Below, piece by piece: positions 23,960 to 32,845 of a stretch of DNA of 64,000 nucleotides (its first letter is position 1; every line of letters starts with the position of its first letter). This DNA comes from Flavobacterium sp. N2038. Lineage in GTDB: Bacteria > Bacteroidota > Bacteroidia > Flavobacteriales > Flavobacteriaceae. The notes beneath the pieces are model-generated. The model saw only the letters and a program-made list of their open reading frames with translations. It searched no databases and was not told the DNA's origin. The translations under genes and the position numbers were made by a program. Location of the stretch: the NCBI RefSeq assembly GCF_025947185.1, contig NZ_CP110001.1, positions 3,906,001 to 3,970,000 on the forward strand. Reading direction: 5' to 3'.

Positions 23960-25547
23960 GCTTTATTTACAAAACATCTCCTATATACATGGGAACAGAG
24001 ATCTTCTGTTCGACAAAATCACTTTTACAGTTAACAAACACGAAAAAATTGCCTTAATTGGGAATAATGGTGTTGGAAAATCAACTTTATTAAAACTTAT
24101 TTCAGAGGAATTAAAACCATCAGCGGGAGTATTAAAAACCGATTCCAAACCTTTTTACATCCCTCAGATTTTCGGACAGTTTAATCATCTAAGCATTGCT
24201 CAGGCTCTACAAGTTGAAGATAAACTGAATGCACTCCGGGAAATTCTTAACGGGAATGTTTCTGAAGAAAACCTCAACACTTTAAGCGATGACTGGACAA
24301 TTGAGGATCGCTGCAGCGAAGCGTTGCAATACTGGCAGTTGCAGGATTTAGATTGGAACCAAAAACTCGAAACACTTAGCGGCGGACAGAAAACAAAAGT
24401 TTTTCTGGCCGGAATTTCAGTTCATCAACCTGAACTTGTTTTACTTGATGAACCAAGCAATCATTTGGATATTGCAGGAAGAGAACTGTTGTATCATTTT
24501 GTAAAAAATACTTCAGCAACTTTAATTATGGTAAGCCACGATAGAAAATTGCTGAATTTACTGAATTCTGTTTGCGAATTGAGTAAAGACGGAATTACCA
24601 TTTATGGAGGAAATTATGATTTTTATACCGAACAAAAGCAAATCGAAACTAATGCTCTGAGTCATGATATTCAAAGCAAAGAAAAGGCTTTACGTAAAGC
24701 AAAAGAAAAAGAACGTGAAACTCTTGAACGCCAAAATAAACTGGACTCTCGCGGTGAAAAGAAGCAAAAGAAAGCCGGAGTTTCCCGAATCATGCTAAAT
24801 ACTTTACGCAACAGTGCCGAAAACAGCACGGCTAAAACAAAAGATGTTCACGCCGAAAAAATTGGTGGAATATCAAAAGACTTACAAAACTTACGGTCGT
24901 CATTACCCGATATTGACCAAATGAAATTTGGTTTTGACAAAACAGAGTTACACAAGGGTAAAATTCTTTTTACAGCAACAAATATTAATCATAGTTTTGA
25001 AGATCAATTGTTATGGAAAGAACCACTCAATCTTCAAATTTTAAGCGGAGAAAGAATTGCCATAAAAGGTGTAAACGGCTCAGGTAAAACTACTTTAATC
25101 AAAATAATAACCGGAGAACTTCAACCAAAAAACGGAACAGTTTACAACGCAAATACAAAAACAATCTATATTGATCAGGATTATTCTTTAATCGAAAATC
25201 AATTATCGGTTTATGACCAGATACAAAAGTTTAATGATTCCGGTTTAGAAGAACATACATTAAAAATGAAGCTGAATAAGTTCCTGTTTTCTCAAAATGA
25301 CTGGAATAAATCATGCAGTGCTTTGAGTGGTGGCGAAAAAATGCGTTTACTACTCTGCTGTTTAACCATAAATAAACAGGCTCCCGATATTATTATTTTG
25401 GATGAGCCAACAAATAATCTGGACATCCGGAATCTTGAAATTCTCACTGCTGCAATCAATGAATATAAGGGAACTCTGATTGTGGTTTCGCACGATGGTC
25501 TGTTTTTGGAAGAAATAGAAGTTGAGAAATTTATTGAATTAAGTTAA
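23958..25547 (+). CDS. ABC-F family ATPase
   Basis: A 529-aa soluble protein with two ATP-binding cassettes and no membrane domain, typical of ABC-F translation factors that act on the ribosome E site. Cassette 1: Walker A GNNGVGKST (about 35-43), signature LSGGQKTKV, Walker B LVLLDEPSNHLD. A charged linker at about 225-300 (KEKALRKAKEKERETLERQ) is the P-site tRNA interaction motif. Cassette 2: GVNGSGKTT, LSGGEKMRLLL, IIILDEPTNNLD. It may be a housekeeping ribosome-rescue factor or an antibiotic-protection protein; the long structured leader slightly favours regulated resistance. Confidence 0.93.
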   Translation: MLYLQNISYIHGNRDLLFDKITFTVNKHEKIALIGNNGVGKSTLLKLISEELKPSAGVLKTDSKPFYIPQIFGQFNHLSIAQALQVEDKLNALREILNGNVSEENLNTLSDDWTIEDRCSEALQYWQLQDLDWNQKLETLSGGQKTKVFLAGISVHQPELVLLDEPSNHLDIAGRELLYHFVKNTSATLIMVSHDRKLLNLLNSVCELSKDGITIYGGNYDFYTEQKQIETNALSHDIQSKEKALRKAKEKERETLERQNKLDSRGEKKQKKAGVSRIMLNTLRNSAENSTAKTKDVHAEKIGGISKDLQNLRSSLPDIDQMKFGFDKTELHKGKILFTATNINHSFEDQLLWKEPLNLQILSGERIAIKGVNGSGKTTLIKIITGELQPKNGTVYNANTKTIYIDQDYSLIENQLSVYDQIQKFNDSGLEEHTLKMKLNKFLFSQNDWNKSCSALSGGEKMRLLLCCLTINKQAPDIIILDEPTNNLDIRNLEILTAAINEYKGTLIVVSHDGLFLEEIEVEKFIELS

Positions 25548-25548
25548 G

Positions 25549-25665
25549 CATGTCATTTCAAGGAACGAGACTCGAGCGATAGCGAAGAGACGAAGTAAAT
25601 CTCACTAGAAACTCAACAACAGCACGCGTTCAGCATGTGCGATTCCTCGTTCCTTCGGAATGAAA
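25549..25665. repeat. Interspersed repeat with nested ACTCGAGC element
   Basis: TGTCATTTCAAGGAACGAG (from 25551) and CTCGTTCCTTCGGAATGA (to about 25663) form imperfect inverted ends around AATCTCACTAGAAACTC. A third copy of the ACTCGAGCGATAGCGAA element (25570-25597, variant) sits inside, between the AGGAACGAG arm and AAATCTCAC. It lies between convergent genes, so it may help terminate transcription. Confidence 0.65.
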
Positions 25666-25724
25666 AGATTGCAGAAACTTTGTCAAAGTTTTAACTCCAA
25701 AGCATTACAATCTAAAACCTGAAA

Positions 25725-27260
25725 TCATCCAAGCCATCCTTCCCTATCCAAACTTCTGTATTGTATCGCTTCTGCAATATGCAGCGAAATTACATTCTCT
25801 GAATTATCTAAATCTGCAATTGTACGTGCAACTTTCAAAATTCTGTCATAAGCTCTTGCAGAAAGATTTAAACGTTCCATAGCATTTTTTAGTAATTCTT
25901 TAGATTGTCCATCTAAGACACAAAACTCACGGATTAGCTTACTGCTCATCTGTGCATTGTAATGAATATTTTCGACGCTTTCAAAACGTTTAGTCTGAAT
26001 TTCACGCGCGGCAGTTACACGTTTACGGATTTCGGCACTGCTTTCGGCTTTTCGGTCATCGGCTAATTTCTCAAAAGGAACCGGAGTAACTTCAATATGA
26101 ATATCAATCCGGTCTAAAAGCGGACCTGAAATTTTACTCATATAACGCTGCATTTCGTGTGGAGATGAAGTATTTGGCATACTTGGATCATTAAAGAATC
26201 CGCTTGGACTTGGGTTCATACTCGCCACAAGCATAAATGATGAAGGATAAGTCACCGTAAATTTAGCCCGCGAAATAGTCACTTCGCGATCTTCCAAAGG
26301 CTGACGCATTACTTCTAAAACATCTCTTTTAAACTCCGGTAGTTCATCTAAAAACAGAACACCATTATGCGCCATCGAAATTTCTCCCGGCTGCGGATAA
26401 CTCCCACCACCAACTAACGCAACATTAGAAATAGTGTGATGCGGACTTCTAAAAGGCCGCTGGTTCATTAAACCAACTTCTTTTAGTTTTCCGGCTACGC
26501 TATGAATTTTAGTCGTTTCAAGTGCTTCGCGCAAAGTCATTGGCGGTAAAATACTCGGAACGCGTTTTGCCAGCATTGTTTTTCCGGCTCCCGGCGGACC
26601 AATTAAAATAATATTATGTCCGCCTGCTGCTGCAATTTCCATATAGCGTTTTATACTTTCTTGTCCGCGAACGTCTGAAAAATCATGTTCAGGAAAATCC
26701 AGTGTTTTATAAAACTCAGCTCTTGTATCAATAACAGTTGGTTCTAAAGTTCCTTTTCCTGCAAAAAAATCAATTATTTCTTGTAGATTAGAAACGCCAT
26801 AAACATCTAAGCCAGTAACAATTGCTGCTTCTTTTACGTTTTGAACAGGGAGAAAAAAACCTTTATAACCTTCTTCTTTTGCTTTTATAGCAATAGGCAG
26901 CGCACCTCGAATAGGTTGTAAACTTCCGTCCAGAGAAAGTTCACCCATAATAATATATTGCTCAATTTCGGGAGCTTTTATCTGATCTGATCCAACAAGA
27001 ATTCCCATTGCCAAGGGCAAATCGTAAGCAGAACCTTCTTTTCGAAGATCAGCGGGTGCCATGTTTATCGTTATTTTTTTTCCAGGAAGACTTAATCCGT
27101 TATTTTTCAGAGCGGCGGCAATTCGGAAACTACTTTCTTTTATAGCATTATCAGGAAGCCCCACTAAATGATAACCAATCCCTTTATCCATATGTACCTC
27201 AATCGTAATTGTGGTTGCTTCTACTCCAAAAACTGCACTTCCGTAAACTTTTATTAACAT
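25725..27260 (-). CDS. comM: YifB/ComM-type Mg-chelatase-like AAA+ ATPase
   Basis: A 511-aa protein. The N-terminal 170 residues are the Lon-like/ChlI N domain ([20 protein letters not shown]). The AAA+ core has Walker [15 protein letters not shown] and Walker [12 protein letters not shown], followed by sensor and ChlI C-terminal segments ([19 protein letters not shown]). In other bacteria ComM is a hexameric helicase that drives branch migration during natural transformation. The gene is monocistronic and its start is followed by a 460-base spacer. Confidence 0.93.
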   Translation of the reverse strand: MLIKVYGSAVFGVEATTITIEVHMDKGIGYHLVGLPDNAIKESSFRIAAALKNNGLSLPGKKITINMAPADLRKEGSAYDLPLAMGILVGSDQIKAPEIEQYIIMGELSLDGSLQPIRGALPIAIKAKEEGYKGFFLPVQNVKEAAIVTGLDVYGVSNLQEIIDFFAGKGTLEPTVIDTRAEFYKTLDFPEHDFSDVRGQESIKRYMEIAAAGGHNIILIGPPGAGKTMLAKRVPSILPPMTLREALETTKIHSVAGKLKEVGLMNQRPFRSPHHTISNVALVGGGSYPQPGEISMAHNGVLFLDELPEFKRDVLEVMRQPLEDREVTISRAKFTVTYPSSFMLVASMNPSPSGFFNDPSMPNTSSPHEMQRYMSKISGPLLDRIDIHIEVTPVPFEKLADDRKAESSAEIRKRVTAAREIQTKRFESVENIHYNAQMSSKLIREFCVLDGQSKELLKNAMERLNLSARAYDRILKVARTIADLDNSENVISLHIAEAIQYRSLDREGWLG

Positions 27261-27720
27261 ATAATTCTTTCATTAAATATTTTTAAAGCTAATGAAAATT
27301 AATTAAATGTAAATATTTTATTACAAAATAAATTAAAATCTATTATAAACTGAACTGCAATATTTCCTACACCGATAATTTCATTTTTAACTTCCGATGT
27401 TTCAATGTTAAATCATAACAATTAAAAATGTTAAAACATTAAAATATAACCCACCAATTACAACATTTAATTGTTTTACAACAAACAAAACCATTTTTAA
27501 CTAAAAATAACGCATTATAACTTCAACAAAAATAACATTCTAATGAAAAGAGCAAAAAAAACGTTGCCAAATTATAAATTTTAGGATCATTTTAACAACC
27601 ACATGCAAATTTGATAGGGGTTAAATTTAAAAATTAACAAAAATTAAGCATTGTACTCTATTTTTTATAGGGGTGTTGAATGATTTTATACTTTTAACAA
27701 AAATTTAAAACTAAATAACT
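27261..27720. other. AT-rich divergent regulatory region upstream of amtB
   Basis: About 460 bases without a gene. ATAGGGGT occurs at 27614-27621 and again at 27667-27674, 53 bases apart and about 50-105 bases before the amtB ATG. A TATACTTTTA sequence follows the second copy (about 27689). These may be binding sites and core promoter for amtB. No sigma-54 site (GG-N10-GC type) was recognised. Confidence 0.4.
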
Positions 27721-29046
27721 ATGCGAAAAATTATTTTAAGTGTGATCCTCATCACGATTTTATTACTCTCTATTTTTTCTATCTCATTTGTTACTGAATC
27801 AAAAACATTAGGCGCTCATGTTGTCGAATTAAAACTGGACACAGGTGATACAGCATGGATGGTGGTTGCTACAGCATTTGTTCTATTAATGACTCCCGGA
27901 TTAGGTTTTTTCTATGGTGGAATGGTAGGCAAGAAAAATGTAATTAGCACTATGCTTCAAAGTTTTATGGCCATGGTAATTGTTACCGTTCTTTGGGTAG
28001 TAATTGGATTTGGGCTTTGCTTTGGACCATCAGTTGGAGGTTTTATTGGAGATCCGTCATCAAATATATTTTTCAATGGAGTTAGCGCAAACACGGCATG
28101 GGAACTGGCACCAACAATCCCAATGATACTTTTTGCATTATTCCAGGCAAAATTTGCCATCATTACTCCGGCATTAATAACTGGAGCTTTTGCAGAACGT
28201 GTACGTTTCTGGGCATATTTATTATTTATGGTTTTATTTATTTTATTCATATACGCACCTTTATGCCACATGACCTGGCATCCTGATGGAATGTTCTTTA
28301 AATGGGGAGTTCTTGATTTTGCCGGTGGTACAGTAGTACACATGAGCGCTGGTTGGGCTGCTTTGGCCGGAGCAATATTCTTAGGCAAACGTAAAGTTCA
28401 AAAAGTAAATCCTGCAAGAATTACTTATGTATTACTAGGCACTGGTTTATTATGGTTTGGATGGTTTGGTTTTAATGCAGGTTCTGCCGTTGGAGCAAGT
28501 AGCCTTGCCGCTCAGGCTTTAGGAACCACTACAATCGCCGCTGCATCTGCTGCTATGGCCTGGGTTTTCCTTGACAAAATATTAGGGCACAAATTATCTG
28601 CAATGGGAGCTTGTATTGGAGCTGTTGTAGGTTTGGTTGCCATTACGCCGGCTGCAGGCTTTGTAAGTATTCCTCATGCTTTGGCAATTGGTATTATTGC
28701 TGCCGTAATTAGTAATCTTGTGGTTAGTAAATTCCCTAAAGGAAAAATCGATGATGCTCTTGATGTTTTTGCCTGCCACGGTGTTGGCGGAATGGTAGGA
28801 ATGTTATTAACCGGAGTTTTTGCTTCTAAAAGTGTAAATGCAATAGTTGGCGATAATCAAGGACTAATTTTTGGTGATGCAACTTTATTCTTAATACAAT
28901 TAAAAGCGTTGGTATTAGTTTCAATCTTTGCTTTTGTAAGTTCTTATATTTTATTCTTTATTGTAAATAAAATTACTCCGCTAAGAGTTACAGAAGAAAA
29001 AGAAGAATTAGGATTAGACATCTCTCAACACGGAGAATACCTATAA
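27721..29046 (+). CDS. amtB: Ammonium transporter
   Basis: A 441-aa inner-membrane protein of the Amt/Rh family, with a probable cleaved signal followed by 11 helices. Motifs include MTPGLGFFYGGMVGKKNV, the first pore histidine region APLCHMTWHPDGMFF, FAGGTVVHMSAGWAAL, and the second pore histidine in FACHGVGGMVGMLLTG. It conducts ammonium or ammonia into the cell and feeds GS-GOGAT. No glnK gene follows; a terminator closes the transcript directly after amtB. Upstream repeats suggest regulation. Confidence 0.95.
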   Translation: MRKIILSVILITILLLSIFSISFVTESKTLGAHVVELKLDTGDTAWMVVATAFVLLMTPGLGFFYGGMVGKKNVISTMLQSFMAMVIVTVLWVVIGFGLCFGPSVGGFIGDPSSNIFFNGVSANTAWELAPTIPMILFALFQAKFAIITPALITGAFAERVRFWAYLLFMVLFILFIYAPLCHMTWHPDGMFFKWGVLDFAGGTVVHMSAGWAALAGAIFLGKRKVQKVNPARITYVLLGTGLLWFGWFGFNAGSAVGASSLAAQALGTTTIAAASAAMAWVFLDKILGHKLSAMGACIGAVVGLVAITPAAGFVSIPHALAIGIIAAVISNLVVSKFPKGKIDDALDVFACHGVGGMVGMLLTGVFASKSVNAIVGDNQGLIFGDATLFLIQLKALVLVSIFAFVSSYILFFIVNKITPLRVTEEKEELGLDISQHGEYL

Positions 29047-29080
29047 GAAAATTAATTTTCACTTTCCTTCCTGATAAAAA

Positions 29081-29116
29081 AAATCCCTCTAAGTTATTAC
29101 CTTAAAGGGATTTTTA
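29081..29116 (+). terminator. Terminator after amtB
   Basis: AAATCCCT (29081-29088) pairs with AGGGATTT (29106-29113), reinforced by TAAG/CTTA inside, then a T-run. Confidence 0.85.
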
Positions 29117-29230
29117 TTTGAATTAATATCAACTTATTAGTCCTTGATGATTATTCACTATACTTTTAGTTTAGTTTATTAATCATTTACTCCATATAAT
29201 TATAAAGAAAAAAAACTAGGAACTAAAAAA

Positions 29231-31327
29231 CTATTTAAAATTTGCAATTCCTTCTTTTAACCATTTAAGATACTCTTCTACCCCAACATAACTGATTGTC
29301 GGTTTTGAGTCATGCAAATTATTACCTTCTAAATCTGTAATAACATACAAAAGCTGTGTATTGGTTTTATATTTTGAAATCATAAAATCAGTCCATTTAT
29401 CTCCTACCGTAATAATTTCGTCACCTGCTTTGGTAACAAACTGCTCCTCTTTTGGTAATTCTCTCTTATCATCTACATATAAAGAAATCAGAACAACCTC
29501 ATTTTTTAGGATTGGTAAAACTGCCGGATCAGACCAGACATTGTTTTCCATTTTTCTACAGTTTACACAAGCATATCCTGTAAAATCAAGCATTATAGGT
29601 TTGTTGATTTCTTTTGCGTAAGCTAATCCATCTTCATAATCATGAAAAACCATTATTCCATGTGGTCCTAATTCTGCGCCAGCCGGAAGTCCTTTTATAT
29701 CTGCGCTAGCATTTGAATGTCCAGAACCTCCAACTCCAAATGGGCTTTCGCTATATTGTGGCGGTGGCGGGAATGCGCTGATTAATTTTAATGGCGCTCC
29801 CCAAAGTCCCGGAATTAAATAAACGGTAAAAATAAGTGTTAACAATCCCAAGTACAATCTTCCAACAGAAATATGCTGTATTGGACTATCATGAGGCAAT
29901 GTAATTTTTCCGAATAAATACAACGTTAAAGCTGCAAAAATTGCAATCCAAATGGCAATGAAAACCTCTCTTTCTAAGAAATGCAATTGCAATACTAAAT
30001 CAGCATTTGATAAGAATTTAAATGCCAATGCCAGCTCTAAAAACCCTAAAACTACTTTTACGGTATTTAACCAGCCTCCCGATTTTGGTAATGAATTTAA
30101 CCAGCCCGGGAACATTGCAAATAACATAAACGGAAGTGCCAATGCTAAAGAGAAACCAAGCATTCCGATTATTGGAGCAATTCCTCCGTTTGAAGCCGCT
30201 TCTACTAATAACGTTCCAACAATTGGTCCTGTACAAGAAAACGATACAATTGCCAAAGCCAGAGCCATAAATAAAATCCCAATCAAACCACCTTTGTCAG
30301 CTTGTTGATCTGCTTTGTTTGCCCATGAATTTGGAAGCATAATTTCGAATGCTCCTAAAAATGAAGTTGCAAAAATGACCAAAATAACAAAGAAAATTAA
30401 ATTGAACCAAACATCTGTAGACAATGCATTTAAAGCATCGGCACCAAAAATTTTAGTTACAATCAATCCAAGAATTACGTAGATTGCAATAATTGAAATT
30501 CCATAAATAATAGCATTCCTGATTCCTTTTGCCCTGCTTTTACTTTGTTTTGTAAAGAAACTTACTGTCATTGGAATCATTGGGAACACACAAGGTGTAA
30601 ATAATGCCGCAAAGCCTCCTAAAAAAGCAAGGAAAAAGATCGACCATAAACTTCTTGAAGGTGCGGGTGCCGGCATATCGGCCTTAGAAATCGGTTCTTC
30701 AATATTTGATTTTACGACTTGTGTTTTTGCACTGTCAGTTGCTTTTTTTGCTGTATCAACAGCAATCCCTGCAACTTTTGTTTCGTCCAGTTTTGATTCA
30801 GTCAGTGCAGGAACTTCCTCCATTTTAAAACTGGATGGAATTGCGATCGAGAATTTTTTATTAGAATTAATACAAACCTCTTTACAAACCTGAAAATCAA
30901 ATTCAACATCAACCGTTTTTAAATTTGGGTTAATAATTTTGATTTCCTGCGTTATATGTGCTTTCCCTTCAAAGAAAGTTTCATTTACTCCAAAAACATC
31001 ATTAAAAGCGGTTCTGGTTTTTCCTTCTTTAGCTTTTCCTACTAATTCGTAATTTCCTTTTTGATTTTTGAATGCAATTTCTAATGCAAGAGGTCCGCCT
31101 TCAGGAGTAAATTGCGAATACATATGCCAGTCTTTTTCGATCGTTCCGTCAAAAACTAAAACAGCATTGTTTCCCGCTTTCTTTTCAATTTTAGCAGTCC
31201 ATTTAACCGGTTCTAAAACCTGTGCATTACTTTTAGTAAATGCAAAGAAGAAAAACAGTAAAAATAAAATGGATCTACTCCAGGCACTTTTTGGCATTAT
31301 CACTTGACGGTATTGATTAAAATTCAT
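29231..31327 (-). CDS. dsbD: Thiol:disulfide interchange protein DsbD
   Basis: A 698-aa inner-membrane protein moving reducing power from cytoplasmic thioredoxin to the periplasm. It has a signal peptide ending about residue 36, an N-terminal beta-sandwich domain (about 37-165, with cysteines in FQVCKEVCINSNKK), a multi-helix core (about 225-510; cysteines in ALFTPCVFPMIPMTV and SFSCTGPIVGT), and a C-terminal thioredoxin domain with C587-V-N-C590 (GYACVNCRKMENN). All three cysteine pairs are present. Its ATG overlaps the tilS stop (TAATG), so translation is coupled; an internal Met 10 residues in is a possible alternative start. Confidence 0.94.
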   Translation of the reverse strand: MNFNQYRQVIMPKSAWSRSILFLLFFFFAFTKSNAQVLEPVKWTAKIEKKAGNNAVLVFDGTIEKDWHMYSQFTPEGGPLALEIAFKNQKGNYELVGKAKEGKTRTAFNDVFGVNETFFEGKAHITQEIKIINPNLKTVDVEFDFQVCKEVCINSNKKFSIAIPSSFKMEEVPALTESKLDETKVAGIAVDTAKKATDSAKTQVVKSNIEEPISKADMPAPAPSRSLWSIFFLAFLGGFAALFTPCVFPMIPMTVSFFTKQSKSRAKGIRNAIIYGISIIAIYVILGLIVTKIFGADALNALSTDVWFNLIFFVILVIFATSFLGAFEIMLPNSWANKADQQADKGGLIGILFMALALAIVSFSCTGPIVGTLLVEAASNGGIAPIIGMLGFSLALALPFMLFAMFPGWLNSLPKSGGWLNTVKVVLGFLELALAFKFLSNADLVLQLHFLEREVFIAIWIAIFAALTLYLFGKITLPHDSPIQHISVGRLYLGLLTLIFTVYLIPGLWGAPLKLISAFPPPPQYSESPFGVGGSGHSNASADIKGLPAGAELGPHGIMVFHDYEDGLAYAKEINKPIMLDFTGYACVNCRKMENNVWSDPAVLPILKNEVVLISLYVDDKRELPKEEQFVTKAGDEIITVGDKWTDFMISKYKTNTQLLYVITDLEGNNLHDSKPTISYVGVEEYLKWLKEGIANFK

Positions 31328-32637
31328 TATTGCAGTTCTATTTTAAGTATTTTATTTGTTGTATTATCAATTTTAAAACGTTCATCTTGTCTAAGTCCTA
31401 CAACCCAGACGATTTGATTATCTGAACATAAAATCCATGTTTTTTCTTTTTCAATCAGAGATAATTTTTCATCTTTAAAAAGTTTGCTCACTTTTTTTGA
31501 TTTCCCCTGCATTCCAAACGGATGAAAAACATCTCCCTCATTCCATCTACGCAAAATTAAAGGAAACCGGATTTTTTCAGCATCCACAAATATAGACTTA
31601 TTTGATTCTATAGTTATGTGACCTACGTTACAAAGGCTTAAATTTAAGGGAAAATTAACTTCTGTTTCGTTTTCATTAATTTCAAATTCTTCTTTTTCTG
31701 ACGTTTCTAAAAAGGGACTCAAAATCAAAATTTCTCTGTTTTTCAATAATCTAAACTCACCCGAAAGGACTTGTTTACCAGATTGTCCGTTTACTAAATC
31801 GTAAATATCACTCCAGGCAGTAAACCCAAATTCATTAAGCCATTGATACAAATACGATTTATAATTTGGAAGTTTTTTTAACTGATTCAGATCAAAGTGA
31901 ATTTCCTCTCCCTCCTCTTTCGCTACCTGTTGATAAATCATAATAGAGGCATCTTCCACCATCTCCTGCGATTCCTGCAAATACGATTGTGTTTTTTGAA
32001 AAGCATCCAGAAAATTAGGATTGATTTCCTTTAAGATTGGTACTAAATCATGACGAATTTTATTTCGCAGGTACTTATTTGATGCATTGCTGCTGTCTTC
32101 ACGCCATTCAATATTATTTTCCTCAGCATATTTTAGAATTTCATCTCTTGAAAAAGGCAAAAGCGGACGAATAATTTTATCATTTTGCTCCGGAATTCCG
32201 ATTAATCCTTCTAATCCTGTTCCCCGGGTTAAATTGATAATAAAGGTCTCCAGATTATCATCAGCATGATGCGCCGTTAGAATATAATCGAAGTTTTGTT
32301 CTTCCAAAAGTTCATAAAACCAACTATAGCGAAGTTCTCTTGCCGCAACCTGTGTTGATAATTTATAATCTTCGGCAAAAGCTTCGGTATCAAACTGAGT
32401 AGTAAAAAATGAAATATTATGCTCACTACAATAATTCTGAATGAATTCCTGATCGCCAAAACTTTCTAAACCACGAAGCTGAAAATTACAGTGCAAAACA
32501 GCAATCTCATAAGGTAATTGCTTCAATAAATGCAGCAAAACCACACTATCTAATCCACCGCTGACAGCAAGAAAAAGTTTCTTATTTGCCAAAAATGGGA
32601 ACCTTGATATGATATGATTTTGAAATTTTAAAAGCAT
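31327..32637 (-). CDS. tilS: tRNA(Ile)-lysidine synthase
   Basis: A 436-aa cytoplasmic enzyme that attaches lysine to C34 of tRNA-Ile(CAU) so it reads AUA codons. The PP-loop is FLAVSGGLDSVVLLHLL near residues 22-38, with YILTAHHADDNLET and GLEGLIGIPEQN typical of TilS and an ordered C-terminal TilS domain (FPLILRRWNEGDVFHPFGM, KKVSKLFKDEKLS). It is essential in most bacteria. It is first in a two-gene unit with dsbD, an unrelated function, overlapping by one base. Confidence 0.95.
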   Translation of the reverse strand: MLLKFQNHIISRFPFLANKKLFLAVSGGLDSVVLLHLLKQLPYEIAVLHCNFQLRGLESFGDQEFIQNYCSEHNISFFTTQFDTEAFAEDYKLSTQVAARELRYSWFYELLEEQNFDYILTAHHADDNLETFIINLTRGTGLEGLIGIPEQNDKIIRPLLPFSRDEILKYAEENNIEWREDSSNASNKYLRNKIRHDLVPILKEINPNFLDAFQKTQSYLQESQEMVEDASIMIYQQVAKEEGEEIHFDLNQLKKLPNYKSYLYQWLNEFGFTAWSDIYDLVNGQSGKQVLSGEFRLLKNREILILSPFLETSEKEEFEINENETEVNFPLNLSLCNVGHITIESNKSIFVDAEKIRFPLILRRWNEGDVFHPFGMQGKSKKVSKLFKDEKLSLIEKEKTWILCSDNQIVWVVGLRQDERFKIDNTTNKILKIELQ

Positions 32638-32704
32638 GCGATAAAAGTAAAGAATTAAATTCTATCTATTTTTAAATGAAATGTTAAGCGTGGAGTTTTT
32701 TTTA

Positions 32705-32835
32705 TTCGCCACGATTTATTTCTCACGCAGTCCCGATAGCTATCGAGAGCAGATTGAGCAGATTTATTTTAGCCACAGATTAAAAAGATTTGCACAGATT
32801 TTTAATCCTTTTAATCCTTTAATCTGTGGCTATAA
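32705..32835. repeat. Palindrome TCCCGATAGCTATCG and TAGCCACAGATTAAA inverted repeat
   Basis: TCCCGATAGCTATCGAGA (32731-32748) is one of the dispersed TCCCGATAGC palindromes (others at 44780-44797, 51569-51586, and weaker forms at 2219 and 5400). Next to it, TAGCCACAGATTAAA (from about 32771) pairs with TTTAATCTGTGGCTA (to about 32833). It separates tilS and pabB, both on the minus strand. Confidence 0.7.
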
Positions 32836-32845
32836 ACTTTAAAAA

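Noticed and set aside
27957..28388. 143-aa open frame opposite amtB
   Set aside because: It lies wholly within amtB on the other strand and mirrors its codon pattern.
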